64,000 nucleotides of DNA from Buchnera aphidicola (Cinara splendens) (GCF_900698975.1 NZ_LR217722.1:372001-436000); one strand, 5' to 3'. Positions 42,631 through 52,081 are shown, numbered from the stretch's first letter. Numbers and translations are program-made. Notes: a model not told the origin generated them from the sequence alone.

Positions 42631-43929
42631 ATGGTTTTTTCACAAAAAATACTAAATTGGTTTCATGTATACGGAAGGAAAAATTTACCTTGGCATAAAA
42701 AAAATATTTATCAAATCTGGATATCTGAAATTATGCTACAACAAACTCAAGTGAAAACTGTAATTCCTTATTTTAAAAAATTTATAAAAAAATTTCCTAC
42801 CATAAGATCTTTAGCTAATTCTAGTATAAATGAAATTTTATATTTATGGAGTGGTTTAGGATATTACCAAAGGGCTCATCGTATACATCAAACAGCAATA
42901 CTAATTTGCAAAATTTATCATGGAATTTTTCCTGATAATATTCATGAAATAAATAAATTACCTGGAATTGGAGAATCTACAGCAGGAGCAATATTATCTT
43001 TTGCATACAATTTCAGATATGCGGTTTTAGATAGTAATGTAAAACGTATATTAACACGATATCATTCTATTGATATAAATAACATCAATAAAAAAAAACT
43101 AAACAAAAAACTATGGAATTTAATCTATCAGCATCTCCCTATTCATCAATCTAGTAAGTTCAATCAAGCCATGATGGACATTGGATCATTTATTTGTACT
43201 AATAAAAAACCTAATTGTTTAATTTGTCCTTTAAATAGTTTATGCCAATACTATATTCATAGCATGCATTTTACAAAAAAAAAACCAAAAAAAAAAAAAA
43301 ATCAAATAGGAATATTATTTTCAATAATACAATATAAAAATTCATATTTTTTGATTCAATTAAAAAATATATCCATATGGAAAAAACTTTTTTATTTTCC
43401 TTTAACATCTTTTCTAATATCAAAAAAAAAATGGGAAAAAACAAAAAAAGATTCAAATATAGTAATTCGTCCATTTATACATTATATCAGTAATATAAAA
43501 TTACATATTTTTTCACAAATAATAACAATCAAAAAAAAAAATATATATAATAATATAATACAAAAAAAAATATGGTATAATATCTTTAATCCTCAAAAAA
43601 TCGGCATCCCATCTCCCATAAAAAAAATATTCATTTCACTACAAAAAAAAGTAATAAAAAATATGAAAAAAAAATATACACGCACAATTTTTTGTTCTTT
43701 TTTAAAAAAAAAAGCAGAAGGATTAGAATATCCATTTTTTCCAGGAAAAACAGGACAAAAAATTTATCAAGAAATTTCTAAAAAAGCATGGTCTTTTTGG
43801 TTAATTCAGCAAACTAAAATCATAAATGAAAAAAAATTAAATATGTTTTTAGAAAAAGATAGAACTTACATAAAAAGAAAAATGAAAAACTTTTTATTTC
43901 ATAAAAAAAAATTAACATTTAAAAATTAA
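42631..43929 (+). CDS. mutY: Adenine DNA glycosylase MutY fused to YggX
   Basis: One open frame of 432 codons. Residues 1-344 are MutY, which removes A mispaired with 8-oxoG (E. coli 350 residues). Catalytic Glu (SEIMLQQTQ), the helix-hairpin-helix PGIGESTAGAI with the following catalytic Asp (VLDSNVKR), and the 4Fe-4S ligands (C-x6-C-x2-C-x5-C in CTNKKPNCLICPLNSLC) are intact. Residues 345-432 are YggX. The join lies at the exact point where yggX begins in E. coli, just past an A8 run; one A fewer would end MutY at tandem stops. A10 and A15 runs also lie in the interdomain linker (43275-43284, 43287-43301). It may be a true fusion, a slippage product or a sequencing error. Confidence 0.92.
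   Translation: MVFSQKILNWFHVYGRKNLPWHKKNIYQIWISEIMLQQTQVKTVIPYFKKFIKKFPTIRSLANSSINEILYLWSGLGYYQRAHRIHQTAILICKIYHGIFPDNIHEINKLPGIGESTAGAILSFAYNFRYAVLDSNVKRILTRYHSIDINNINKKKLNKKLWNLIYQHLPIHQSSKFNQAMMDIGSFICTNKKPNCLICPLNSLCQYYIHSMHFTKKKPKKKKNQIGILFSIIQYKNSYFLIQLKNISIWKKLFYFPLTSFLISKKKWEKTKKDSNIVIRPFIHYISNIKLHIFSQIITIKKKNIYNNIIQKKIWYNIFNPQKIGIPSPIKKIFISLQKKVIKNMKKKYTRTIFCSFLKKKAEGLEYPFFPGKTGQKIYQEISKKAWSFWLIQQTKIINEKKLNMFLEKDRTYIKRKMKNFLFHKKKLTFKN
43663..43929 (+). CDS. yggX: Fe(2+)-trafficking protein YggX (C-terminal part of MutY frame)
   Basis: Codons from the ATG at 43663 encode 88 residues (E. coli 91). The start KKYTRTIFCSFLKKKAEG with the redox-active cysteine, YPFFPGKTGQKIYQEISKKAW and INEKKLNM are unmistakable. 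YggX protects iron-sulfur proteins from oxidation. It follows mutY in E. coli. The internal ATG could still be used as a separate start, since no stop separates the two. Confidence 0.9.
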   Translation: MKKKYTRTIFCSFLKKKAEGLEYPFFPGKTGQKIYQEISKKAWSFWLIQQTKIINEKKLNMFLEKDRTYIKRKMKNFLFHKKKLTFKN

Positions 43930-43980
43930 GCATTTATATGTAAAAAATATTACATTTATATAATTTAAAAAAAAACAAAA

Positions 43981-45426
43981 TCAATTTAAAAAAATATTTT
44001 TAATGTCATATATGACTTGTTTTGTATACATAATTAACTGTTTTAACAAAAATAAATTTTCTTTTTTGACGTGTAATTGTAAATTTTTAATGTTATTAAT
44101 ATATTGATTAATAAAAACAGAATTAAATTTATGTTGACAATATTTTTTCCAGTGATTTTTTTCTCTATTATTTAATAAATAAGTAAAATTACGTGCTTTT
44201 ATGCGAAAAAAAATCTCCCCGACTCGATTATCAATAAATTTAGGATACCAATTTATCCATTTTAACGGGCATCTCTTATGCAGCAACAAAAACAATAGCT
44301 TATCTTCTGAAAAAAAGAAATTATTATATAACATTAAATCTACATCATGAACAATTTTTTTTGGAGTTTCATGAGAAAAAAAAGATATAATCCAATTTTT
44401 AATTAATGCATTATTTTGTAATAAAAAAAAATTTTTTTGACATCTAATATAATTTATTTGAATCCTATTACAATCACATGGAGACAAAGAGTTATAAGAA
44501 AATAAAAGTGGTGATTTATTCAAATAAATAACTTTAATTCCACAATCAAATAAATTTTTTGTGGTTATTTTATGAGATTTAATATGTGAATACAAATAGA
44601 ATATTTTTTTCAAACATATTGATAAATCTATCAAAATAAAAGAATTTTTGTAATTTGGATGAGATCCTACAATCATAACGCAGCCTAAATTACTATTTTT
44701 AGAACCAAAATAACTGGATAAATAAAAAAAAGGTTTATTATAATTTCTAAAAATAAATGATAATATATATTTTTTATGAGATATTTTATATAAAAATAAA
44801 AAAAATTTTTTATTTTTTTTATATAAATGTTTTGCTATTAAAATAGTTGCTAAAACATCTGAACATGCATCATGAGTATTCAAATGTGTAATTTTATTTA
44901 GTTTCGTAATATCAAACAATTTAAAACTAACTATCCCTTTAGTATCACTAGGCCAAAGCATGGTTTTAGGGTGAAAAATATAAAATGCACGTAAAACATT
45001 TAATATATCCCAGGTAAAATTACCATTTTTCCAACTCCATTCATATGGATCAAGTAAATTTCTATAGAAAAGATTACGAGTCATTAGATTATCAAAATTA
45101 ATATTATTATATCCTATAATACATATATTTTTTTGGGAAAAAATTTTATAAATTTTTTTAGCAAAAAAATATTCATTAACTCCATGTGTTTTAGTATATT
45201 GTGGTAATATTTTGGTAACTAAAATAGATTTAGGATCAGGCAAATAATCTAGAGGAGGATAGCAAAAAAAAATTTTTTTTTTACCAAAATATTTAAATTT
45301 ACTATCTACTTCTATACTACAAAACTGAGAAATCTTATCTAGAGATACATTTGTTCCAAAAGTTTCATAATCATAAAATACTAAAGTTTTTTTGAAAATA
45401 TAATTATTACTGTTTTTTTTACACAT
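43981..45426 (-). CDS. sbcB: Exodeoxyribonuclease I
   Basis: Single-strand 3'-5' DNA exonuclease used in repair and recombination; binds the SSB tip. 481 residues (E. coli 475). DEDDh motifs are present: FYDYETFGTN (Asp and Glu), a Ser/Asn-rich Exo II GYNNINFDNLMTRN, and Exo III HDACSDVLAT (His and Asp). The rest is highly diverged and rich in Lys, Phe and Tyr. It converges with mutY-yggX. Confidence 0.94.
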   Translation of the reverse strand: MCKKNSNNYIFKKTLVFYDYETFGTNVSLDKISQFCSIEVDSKFKYFGKKKIFFCYPPLDYLPDPKSILVTKILPQYTKTHGVNEYFFAKKIYKIFSQKNICIIGYNNINFDNLMTRNLFYRNLLDPYEWSWKNGNFTWDILNVLRAFYIFHPKTMLWPSDTKGIVSFKLFDITKLNKITHLNTHDACSDVLATILIAKHLYKKNKKFFLFLYKISHKKYILSFIFRNYNKPFFYLSSYFGSKNSNLGCVMIVGSHPNYKNSFILIDLSICLKKIFYLYSHIKSHKITTKNLFDCGIKVIYLNKSPLLFSYNSLSPCDCNRIQINYIRCQKNFFLLQNNALIKNWIISFFSHETPKKIVHDVDLMLYNNFFFSEDKLLFLLLHKRCPLKWINWYPKFIDNRVGEIFFRIKARNFTYLLNNREKNHWKKYCQHKFNSVFINQYINNIKNLQLHVKKENLFLLKQLIMYTKQVIYDIKNIFLN

Positions 45427-45450
45427 AAAATATATATTTTAAAAGATAAA

Positions 45451-45489
<39 letters not shown>

Positions 45490-45527
45490 AAATTAATATT
45501 TATTTTTGTAAAATAAAATTATGAATT

Positions 45528-45600
45528 CTCCCCTGACTGGACTCGAACCAGTGACATACGGATTAACAGTCCGCCGTTCTACCAACTGAACTACAGAGGA
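45528..45600 (-). tRNA. tRNA-Asn(GUU)
   Basis: Almost identical to E. coli tRNA-Asn. Acceptor arms TCCTCTG / CAGGGGA contain one G-U pair; anticodon loop CTGTTAA carries GUU; discriminator G. CCA not encoded. Confidence 0.97.
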
Positions 45601-45780
45601 ATATGTTTAATATATATCATATGAAAAATTATATGTCAATTAATAATATTAATATTTATTTATATTATATTAAAAAAATTAAAAAATAATTAACTTTAAA
45701 AAAAATATAGATTAGTGCTTTAAATTGTTCTATAATACATTATTAAAATTAATTTTTTAAAATATAAGTAATTTTTTATA

Positions 45781-45853
45781 GGCCCTTTAGCTCAGTGGTT
45801 AGAGCACACGACTCATAATCGTTTGGTCGCTGGTTCAAATCCAGCAAGGGCCA
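45781..45853 (+). tRNA. tRNA-Ile2(CAU, lysidine type)
   Basis: The anticodon is CAU, but the body matches E. coli tRNA-Ile2 (ileX) rather than either methionine tRNA: acceptor GGCCCTT / AAGGGCC, GCTCAGTGGTTAGAGCA and GGTCGCTGGTTCAAATCC. In this tRNA, C34 is changed to lysidine by TilS so that it reads AUA, a very common codon here. Automatic annotation often calls it tRNA-Met. CCA is not encoded. Confidence 0.9.
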
Positions 45854-45933
45854 TATCTTGTAAGAATTTAAATTTAAAATAAATAATTTTTAAAATATTT
45901 AAATTATCTCTATATGTATAGACATTAATAAAA

Positions 45934-46344
45934 TTATATATATAAAAATTTTATTTTTTTATTCGGAACAATTGATAATTGAGCAATTTTATCACCAGGA
46001 TTAATATAAAAATTTTTTTTACTACAATTCCATAAAGATATTTTTAGTTCAAAAAAATCAAAAAAATCCATAAAATTAAATGGGTTTCCTATTATTATGG
46101 GATATTTATTATTTATAGTAGTAATAGGTTCAATAACAACACGAACTGTTTTATCCATAACCTGTATAAAAAGTCCTGTTGAAATTAATGTTGTTTTTTT
46201 AGAAAACAGACATATCTTATGTTGAAGATAAGCCCTTAAAAAAAAACCTGATAAACCATTACATAAATATTCCGGAAAATTAAAACTTTTTTTAATACTT
46301 GGATCTATGAATTTAACATTTATAATTAATACATTTATACACAT
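45934..46344 (-). CDS. dut: Degenerate dUTPase (dut), probably inactive
   Basis: 136 residues from the ATG at 46344 (E. coli 151). The beginning aligns with Dut (VKFIDPSIKKSFNFPEY, STGLFIQV) and motif 4 remains as NPGDKIAQL. However motif 1 SAGLDLRA reads LSGFFLRA, the PRSGLG motif 2 reads PITTIN so the catalytic Arg/Ser are gone, motif 3 keeps only one Asp (NFMDFF), and the glycine-rich motif 5 and C-terminal tail are absent. No alternative frame restores them. The frame is open, 28 bases after rplI. Either a pseudogene not yet interrupted or a protein kept for another role. Confidence 0.85.
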   Translation of the reverse strand: MCINVLIINVKFIDPSIKKSFNFPEYLCNGLSGFFLRAYLQHKICLFSKKTTLISTGLFIQVMDKTVRVVIEPITTINNKYPIIIGNPFNFMDFFDFFELKISLWNCSKKNFYINPGDKIAQLSIVPNKKIKFLYI

Positions 46345-46372
46345 AAAACAAAACCTACAATTTAAAAAATTT

Positions 46373-46822
46373 TTATATCGATAAAATTGATACTTGAATT
46401 TCAGTAGAAATATTTTTATACGGAGAAAATATAATGGTATGAACACCTAAATATCGTAATAATCCGTTCGGTAATTTTATTTCATTTTTAGAAACTAAGA
46501 AACCGATTTCTGATAAAGTTTTTGTGATATCTTTGATACCAATAGAACCAAATATTTTATTTTTTTTACTAGATTTCATAAAAAAAACAATAGAACCCAT
46601 CAACTTAATAGCATTAACTCTTTCAATAGCTTTATGTATTTTGTTAGATTCTTTTTCTTCAGCATATATTCTATTTTGTTCAAAAATTTTAATATTTTTC
46701 TCAGTAGCTAATAATGCTTGTGAAGTAGGTATTAAATAATTTCTAGCGTATCCTTTTTTTACAGAAATTAATTGGCCTTTTTTTCCTATATTGTTGATAG
46801 TATTCAATAAAATAATTTTCAT
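46373..46822 (-). CDS. rplI: 50S ribosomal protein L9
   Basis: 149 residues, as in E. coli. N-terminal domain with GKKGQLISVKKGYARNYLIP, a long connecting helix and a C-terminal domain. Order rpsF-rpsR-rplI as in E. coli, but priB between rpsF and rpsR is missing. Confidence 0.97.
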   Translation of the reverse strand: MKIILLNTINNIGKKGQLISVKKGYARNYLIPTSQALLATEKNIKIFEQNRIYAEEKESNKIHKAIERVNAIKLMGSIVFFMKSSKKNKIFGSIGIKDITKTLSEIGFLVSKNEIKLPNGLLRYLGVHTIIFSPYKNISTEIQVSILSI

Positions 46823-46882
46823 GTAGTATAAACACCTTAAGTATCATTTAAAATCATCACAAAAGAATACTATTTTGATATT

Positions 46883-47110
46883 CTAATGATGTTGATCAGT
46901 ATATGGAATCAAACTAATAAATCGTGCTCTTTTAATTGCACGAGATAATTGTCTTTGATACTTTGCTTTTGTACCTGTAATACGACTTGGAACTATTTTT
47001 CCATTCTCAGTAATATAATTTTTTAAAGTTTCTATATCTTTATAATCTATATATTTAACTCCTTCTGCAGTAAAACGACAAAATTTTCTGCGACGAAAAT
47101 AACGAACCAT
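46883..47110 (-). CDS. rpsR: 30S ribosomal protein S18
   Basis: 75 residues, as in E. coli. [20 protein letters not shown] and [20 protein letters not shown] are typical. Binds with S6 on the 30S platform. Confidence 0.97.
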   Translation of the reverse strand: MVRYFRRRKFCRFTAEGVKYIDYKDIETLKNYITENGKIVPSRITGTKAKYQRQLSRAIKRARFISLIPYTDQHH

Positions 47111-47179
47111 AATATACTACCCTCCTATACTTTATACACATAAACATAATTTTTATTATTAATTTTTATATTTCAAAAA

Positions 47180-47572
47180 TTAAATGTGATTTTTATTAAT
47201 AAAATACTTTTTATGATTATTTTTAGTAGATATCACTTCTTTTTTACTATTTTCTTGATTTCGTAAAATAGGAGACATATCTGTGTGTGCTTTATTGCAT
47301 ACAAGAATTAAATTACGAATAATTTTAGAATTAAATTTAAAATGATTTTCTAAATATTTCATACATTCAATAGATACTTCAATATTCATTAAAACATAAT
47401 TTGCTTTCTGTAACTTATTTATAGAATATGATAAAACACGCTGTCCCCAATTTTCTGAACGATGTATAGTTCCAGATTTAGACAATATAATCTTAGTATA
47501 AAAATCAATAACATGCGAAATTTTTTCATTTTTATCTGGATAAATCATTAGAATAATTTCATAGTGACGCAC
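47180..47572 (-). CDS. rpsF: 30S ribosomal protein S6 (GTG start)
   Basis: 130 residues (E. coli 131). Start is GTG at 47572, preceded by AAGGAG; RHYEIILMIYPDKNEK matches S6 from its first residues. Contains GQRVLSYSINKLQKANYVL. The last ~25 residues are basic and Asn-rich instead of the usual Glu-rich tail. Confidence 0.96.
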   Translation of the reverse strand: MRHYEIILMIYPDKNEKISHVIDFYTKIILSKSGTIHRSENWGQRVLSYSINKLQKANYVLMNIEVSIECMKYLENHFKFNSKIIRNLILVCNKAHTDMSPILRNQENSKKEVISTKNNHKKYFINKNHI

Positions 47573-47820
47573 AAATAAAACTCCTTTTTAAGATATAGAT
47601 AACCATCTTTAAATATTTTTTAAAAAAAATAGTTTTACTTTAAAATATCTTTGTATATAAAATGTAAAATACTATGTTCTTTTTACATTAAAAATATCTC
47701 ATTATATTAACATAATTATATTCATGAAAAATATAGTTTTTTAAAAAAAGTTATATTTAATATTCATTAAATCGTAAAATAATATTTTATTTTTTAATAA
47801 AAAATAATATAGTTATACGT

Positions 47821-48765
47821 TTAGTCATTTAACTCATATAATAATATTTTTTGAATTTTTTTCATTAATACATCTATCTTATTATCTGGTATTAAAGTAA
47901 TATCTGTCCAATTATTTAACCAAGTTAATTGACGTTTAACTAATTGATAAGTAGATTTGAGTGTGTTATTAATCATTTCTTGATATGTACATTTATTTTG
48001 TATATATAACCACATCTGCTTATAACCAATACTATTAATAGACGGAAGAGAAAGATTTAAATTTTTATTTTCATATAAATTACGTACTTCTTGCTCAAAA
48101 CCACATTCTAACATATAGTAAAAACGCTGTACTATTTTTTCATATAGAATACTTTTTTTAAAAGGAATTAATCCAAACTGAAAAATTTTATAAGGTAATT
48201 TCTGATTAACAGACTTAATTAATGTACTTCGAGGACAACCACCTGAAACAAAAAAGATTTCAACAGCACGTAAAACTCGCTGAATATCATTTATATGAAT
48301 TCGTTCACTAGAATTTTTATCAATTTTTTTTAAAACATCAAACAATTTTTTTTTCTCTCCTAAACACATATTATTAAAAATATAATTTCTAATAATAGGA
48401 TTAGATGGCGGTAAATCAGAAAATCCGTTGAGTAATGTTTTAAAATAAAACATAGTTCCTCCTACTAAAAGAGGAATTTTTCCTAATTTCAAAATATTTT
48501 CTATTTCTTCTATAGCGTCTCTATAAAAATCAGCAGATGAATAAATTTCTTGAGGTTTTAAAATATTAATTAACTTATATATATTTTTTTGTAAATCTTG
48601 TTTAAGCGGTTTATCAGTTCCAATATCTAATCCTTTATATACCAATTTAGAATCTACACTTAATAACTCTATAATGGAAAAATTTTTTTTTATTTGAAGA
48701 GCAACTGCACTCTTACCTATAGCTGTCGGACCCATCAAAAAAAATATCATTGGTTTATTATTCAT
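47821..48765 (-). CDS. miaA: tRNA dimethylallyltransferase
   Basis: Prenylates A37 of tRNAs that read UNN codons. 314 residues (E. coli 316). P-loop GPTAIGKSA, the substrate region DSKLVYKGLDIGTDKP, LLVGGTMFYFK and the C-terminal RQLTWLNNW are clear. Stands alone between two gene-free gaps. Confidence 0.96.
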   Translation of the reverse strand: MNNKPMIFFLMGPTAIGKSAVALQIKKNFSIIELLSVDSKLVYKGLDIGTDKPLKQDLQKNIYKLINILKPQEIYSSADFYRDAIEEIENILKLGKIPLLVGGTMFYFKTLLNGFSDLPPSNPIIRNYIFNNMCLGEKKKLFDVLKKIDKNSSERIHINDIQRVLRAVEIFFVSGGCPRSTLIKSVNQKLPYKIFQFGLIPFKKSILYEKIVQRFYYMLECGFEQEVRNLYENKNLNLSLPSINSIGYKQMWLYIQNKCTYQEMINNTLKSTYQLVKRQLTWLNNWTDITLIPDNKIDVLMKKIQKILLYELND

Positions 48766-48925
48766 TATTTATTATCAATTATAAAAATATATATCCTTTA
48801 TAGTTTGCAAAAAGAACATGAAAAAATTTTTTATATACAATATATATATTATCATATATATAATTATATTTATATATCAATACAGAATAGCATAAAAAAT
48901 TTTTAATATTGATTTAATAATCAAG

Positions 48926-50560
48926 TTATATCCATTTTTTATAAACACGTAGTAATCCTTTAGTAGAACTATCATATAGATTATTAAATTTGTTTTTTAA
49001 TAAATCGCTAAACAAATCATTAGCTACTAATTTTCCTAATTCAACACCCCATTGATCAAAACTAAAAATATTTAAAATAACTCCTTGAACAAATATCTTA
49101 TGTTCATACAAAGATATCAAAGAACCTAAATTACATGGAGTTAAATTCTTTAACATAATTGAATTAGTTGGTTTATTTCCAGAACAATATTTATACGATA
49201 CATGTGAACTGCAATCTGGATTACTTAAGTTAATATTATTATCCATATTATTTTCGTTACCAAAAGCTAAAGATCTAGTTTGTGCTAAAAAATTTGATAA
49301 TAATTTTTTATGATGATCATTAATAGGGTTATGACTCACAGCTGGAATAATAAAATCACACGGAATAAAAGTTGTACCTTGATGTAATAATTGAAAAAAG
49401 GAATGTTGACCGTTAGTACCACGTTGTCCCCAAATAATTGGACTAGTGTTCCACGTAACTAAATTACCACTACGATCTATTGATTTTCCATTAGATTCCA
49501 TATAACTTTGTTGTAAATATTCAGGAAATGCGTGCATATATTCATCATACGGAAATATAGCTTCTGTTTCTGTTTTAAAAAAATTAGTGTACCATAAACT
49601 AATTAAAGCTAAAATAACTGGAATATTTTGTGATAAATCTTGATTTAAAAAATGTTGATCCATTATATACGCTCCATGCAACAATAATTCAAAATTTTTA
49701 AATCCAATAGATAAAGCAATAGATAAACCAGAAGAAGACCACAAAGAATAACGACCTCCTACCCAGTCCCAAAATTTAAAAATATTTTCACTGATAATAC
49801 CAAATTTTAATGCTGCAGTTGTATTTTCACATAAAGCAAAAAAATGAAAATCAATATATTTTAAACAGTTAGTACGAAAAAGACACCAATTTTTTAAATA
49901 ATTAGCATTACTTATAGTTTCATCTGTAGAAAAAGATTTAGAAGCAATTAAAAAGATAGTAGTTTCTAAGTTAATTTTTTTTAATACTTCAACAATATTA
50001 GTGCCGTCAATATTAGAAATAAAATGAATTTTTAAATGATTTTTATAAAATTTTAATGACTCAGTTACCATGTAAGGACCGAGATATGAACCACCAATTC
50101 CAACATTAACTACATCAGAAATACTTTTTCCTGTATATCCTTTCCAACTACCTTGAATAATAGAATCAGAAAATTTTTTTATTTTTTTTAATTCTTTTTG
50201 TACATTTATCATAATATTTATATTATCTACAGTTATCGTATTACTAAATTTGCTGCGTAAAGCCGTGTGTAAAACAGGTCTATTTTCTGTTCTATTAATT
50301 TTATGTCCTGTAAACATACTTTGTATAGCATCACTCAAAAAGCATTCTTTAGCTAACATCAATAGCAGTTGTAAAGTTTGATTGGTTATGCGATTTTTAG
50401 AAAAATCCACCAAAATATCATCTTGAAATAAAATAGAATAATTATGAAATCTATTTTTATCTATATTGAATAAATCGTTTATATGAATATTTTTAACATC
50501 ATGAAAGTGATTAGTTAATTGTTTCCAAGAAAATGTTTTAGTTGGATTGATATTTTTCAT
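48926..50560 (-). CDS. pgi: Glucose-6-phosphate isomerase
   Basis: 544 residues from the ATG at 50560 (E. coli 549), starting MKNINPTKTFSWKQLTNHF, with AGGGA before it; a start 16 codons upstream has no family support. The active-site blocks VGIGGSYLGPYM, GRYSLWSSSGLSIAL and GTNGQHSFFQLLHQGT are intact. Second step of glycolysis. Confidence 0.97.
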   Translation of the reverse strand: MKNINPTKTFSWKQLTNHFHDVKNIHINDLFNIDKNRFHNYSILFQDDILVDFSKNRITNQTLQLLLMLAKECFLSDAIQSMFTGHKINRTENRPVLHTALRSKFSNTITVDNINIMINVQKELKKIKKFSDSIIQGSWKGYTGKSISDVVNVGIGGSYLGPYMVTESLKFYKNHLKIHFISNIDGTNIVEVLKKINLETTIFLIASKSFSTDETISNANYLKNWCLFRTNCLKYIDFHFFALCENTTAALKFGIISENIFKFWDWVGGRYSLWSSSGLSIALSIGFKNFELLLHGAYIMDQHFLNQDLSQNIPVILALISLWYTNFFKTETEAIFPYDEYMHAFPEYLQQSYMESNGKSIDRSGNLVTWNTSPIIWGQRGTNGQHSFFQLLHQGTTFIPCDFIIPAVSHNPINDHHKKLLSNFLAQTRSLAFGNENNMDNNINLSNPDCSSHVSYKYCSGNKPTNSIMLKNLTPCNLGSLISLYEHKIFVQGVILNIFSFDQWGVELGKLVANDLFSDLLKNKFNNLYDSSTKGLLRVYKKWI

Positions 50561-50719
50561 TTTATCCCTTATATTATTTAAATTATTATGTATTAATATA
50601 GTATACATTCAATGTATACATGATTTATCAAATTATTCAAATATAAATATCGTATATCTTTAAATTATTAAAAAAGATATATATTATTAATTAACATACT
50701 AAAAAATTTTATAAAAAAC

Positions 50720-51271
50720 ATGAAAAATAGAAAAAAAAACGAAAAATTAATCTGGATTGATTTAGAAATGACGGGATTAAATCCTAAAATTCATAAAATT
50801 ATTGAAATTTCTACTATTATTACGGATAAACATTTAAATATTTTAGAAATAGGACCTAACATTGTAATTTTTCAAAAAGAAAAATTTTTAAAAAAAATGA
50901 ATGATAAAATATTTCGTATACATCAAAATAACGAATTAATTAAAAATATAAATATTAGCAAAGAAAACGAAAAAAGCGCTGAAAAAAAAACTTTATTATT
51001 TCTAAAAAAATGGATTAAAAAAAAAATTTCTCCTATGTGTGGAAGTACTATATCAACAGATAGAACTTTTTTATTAAATCATATGCCAAAATTAGAATCA
51101 TATTTTCATTACAGAAATTTAGATGTTAGTTCAATTAATGAATTAGCACAACGCTGGAAACCTAATATTTTAAAAAAAATAAAAAAAAAAAAAATTCATC
51201 GCGCACAAGAAGATTTAATAGAATCAATAATAGAACTAAAAATATATAAAAAATATTTATTTTTTATATAA
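50720..51271 (+). CDS. orn: Oligoribonuclease
   Basis: 3'-5' exoribonuclease that finishes RNA decay by degrading 2-5-nt oligomers. 183 residues (E. coli 181). DEDDh residues are in place: WIDLEMTGL, STDRTFL, NLDVSSINEL and HRAQEDLIESI. An A14 run at 51181-51194 lies just before the last motif, so a slip there would remove the catalytic His and Asp. Confidence 0.96.
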   Translation: MKNRKKNEKLIWIDLEMTGLNPKIHKIIEISTIITDKHLNILEIGPNIVIFQKEKFLKKMNDKIFRIHQNNELIKNINISKENEKSAEKKTLLFLKKWIKKKISPMCGSTISTDRTFLLNHMPKLESYFHYRNLDVSSINELAQRWKPNILKKIKKKKIHRAQEDLIESIIELKIYKKYLFFI

Positions 51272-51375
51272 AAAATAAATATTTTAAGGCATGTAAAATA
51301 TTATAAATTCTATTTTTATTTAAATAATTCTTGCAAAAAAAAAAAATGTTTTATATAATTAAAATATAATATATT

Positions 51376-51448
51376 GCGGGAATAGCTCAACTGGTAGAGC
51401 ACAACCTTGCCAAGGTTGCGGTCGCGAGTTCAAATCTCGTTTCCCGCT
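51376..51448 (+). tRNA. tRNA-Gly(GCC)
   Basis: Acceptor arms GCGGGAA / TTCCCGC, anticodon loop with GCC and discriminator U, as in E. coli glyV-type tRNA. CCA not encoded. Downstream of orn, as in E. coli where a glycine tRNA cluster follows orn. Confidence 0.96.
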
Positions 51449-51638
51449 CAAAAAAACAATGAAATACAAAAAAATTTGTAAACATTTTTGTAAAAAACAC
51501 AAGCATACATTATTAACATTTATTCTTTATACATAAAGATATACTTTTATATAAAAAGTATTAAATAAATCTAAAAAAACCAAAATTTCTTCTAAAAAAT
51601 CATATATTTTTTTATCAATGCCAAAAAATCCTTTAATT

Positions 51639-51848
51639 TTAAATTTCTGACAAATTAAAACGTTTCTGAAATCTTTGTATTCGACCTTTTGTATTCATAC
51701 TTCTCTGTTTTCCTGTATAAAATGGATGACATTGTGAACATAAATCAAGTAACATATCTTTCTTTTTAGTGGAAAAAACTGGAATTGTATAACCGCAGGA
51801 ACAAATAGCAAAAATTTTTTTATATTCAGGATGAATATTTTTTTTCAT
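51639..51848 (-). CDS. rpmE: 50S ribosomal protein L31 (zinc form)
   Basis: 69 residues from the ATG at 51848 (E. coli 70). Zinc-binding cysteines at 16, 18, 37 and 40 (CSCGY; LCSQCHPFYTGKQR) make it the C+ form. It diverges from hslV; rpmE and hslVU are also near each other in E. coli. Confidence 0.96.
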   Translation of the reverse strand: MKKNIHPEYKKIFAICSCGYTIPVFSTKKKDMLLDLCSQCHPFYTGKQRSMNTKGRIQRFQKRFNLSEI

Positions 51849-51950
51849 CACATATTCTCCAAAGAAAAATGTAGTATACTATTTAAAGATACCTTTAAAT
51901 ACAATAATATTTGTATTAAAATAAAAAACATCAAAAGTTAATCATTCTAA

Positions 51951-51981
51951 ATATTACATATATTATATGTAATATTTTTTA
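51951..51981. repeat. Inverted repeat plus T-run in the rpmE/hslV divergent region
   Basis: ATATTACATA (51951-51960) and its exact complement TATGTAATAT (51966-51975) around five bases, followed on the plus strand by a T6 run. The layout resembles an intrinsic terminator or attenuator about 100 bases before hslV, but the stem is AT-only and weak. Confidence 0.35.
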
Positions 51982-52081
51982 AAATCAATATTAATTGTAT
52001 AAAATATTTATCAATTTCATAAAAATAACCTTATACATGTAAAATATATACAACTGTATTTAATAAGAGATTATGTTATTT

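Noticed and set aside
45781-45853. tRNA-Met from the CAU anticodon
   Set aside because: Acceptor, D and T arms match tRNA-Ile2 far better than methionine tRNAs.
45934-46344. Hidden frameshift that would restore dut motif 5
   Set aside because: No frame downstream or overlapping encodes a Gly-rich GFG motif.
48694-48906. 70-codon plus-strand frame at the start of miaA
   Set aside because: Overlaps the P-loop coding region of miaA in antisense and ends in AT-rich spacer.
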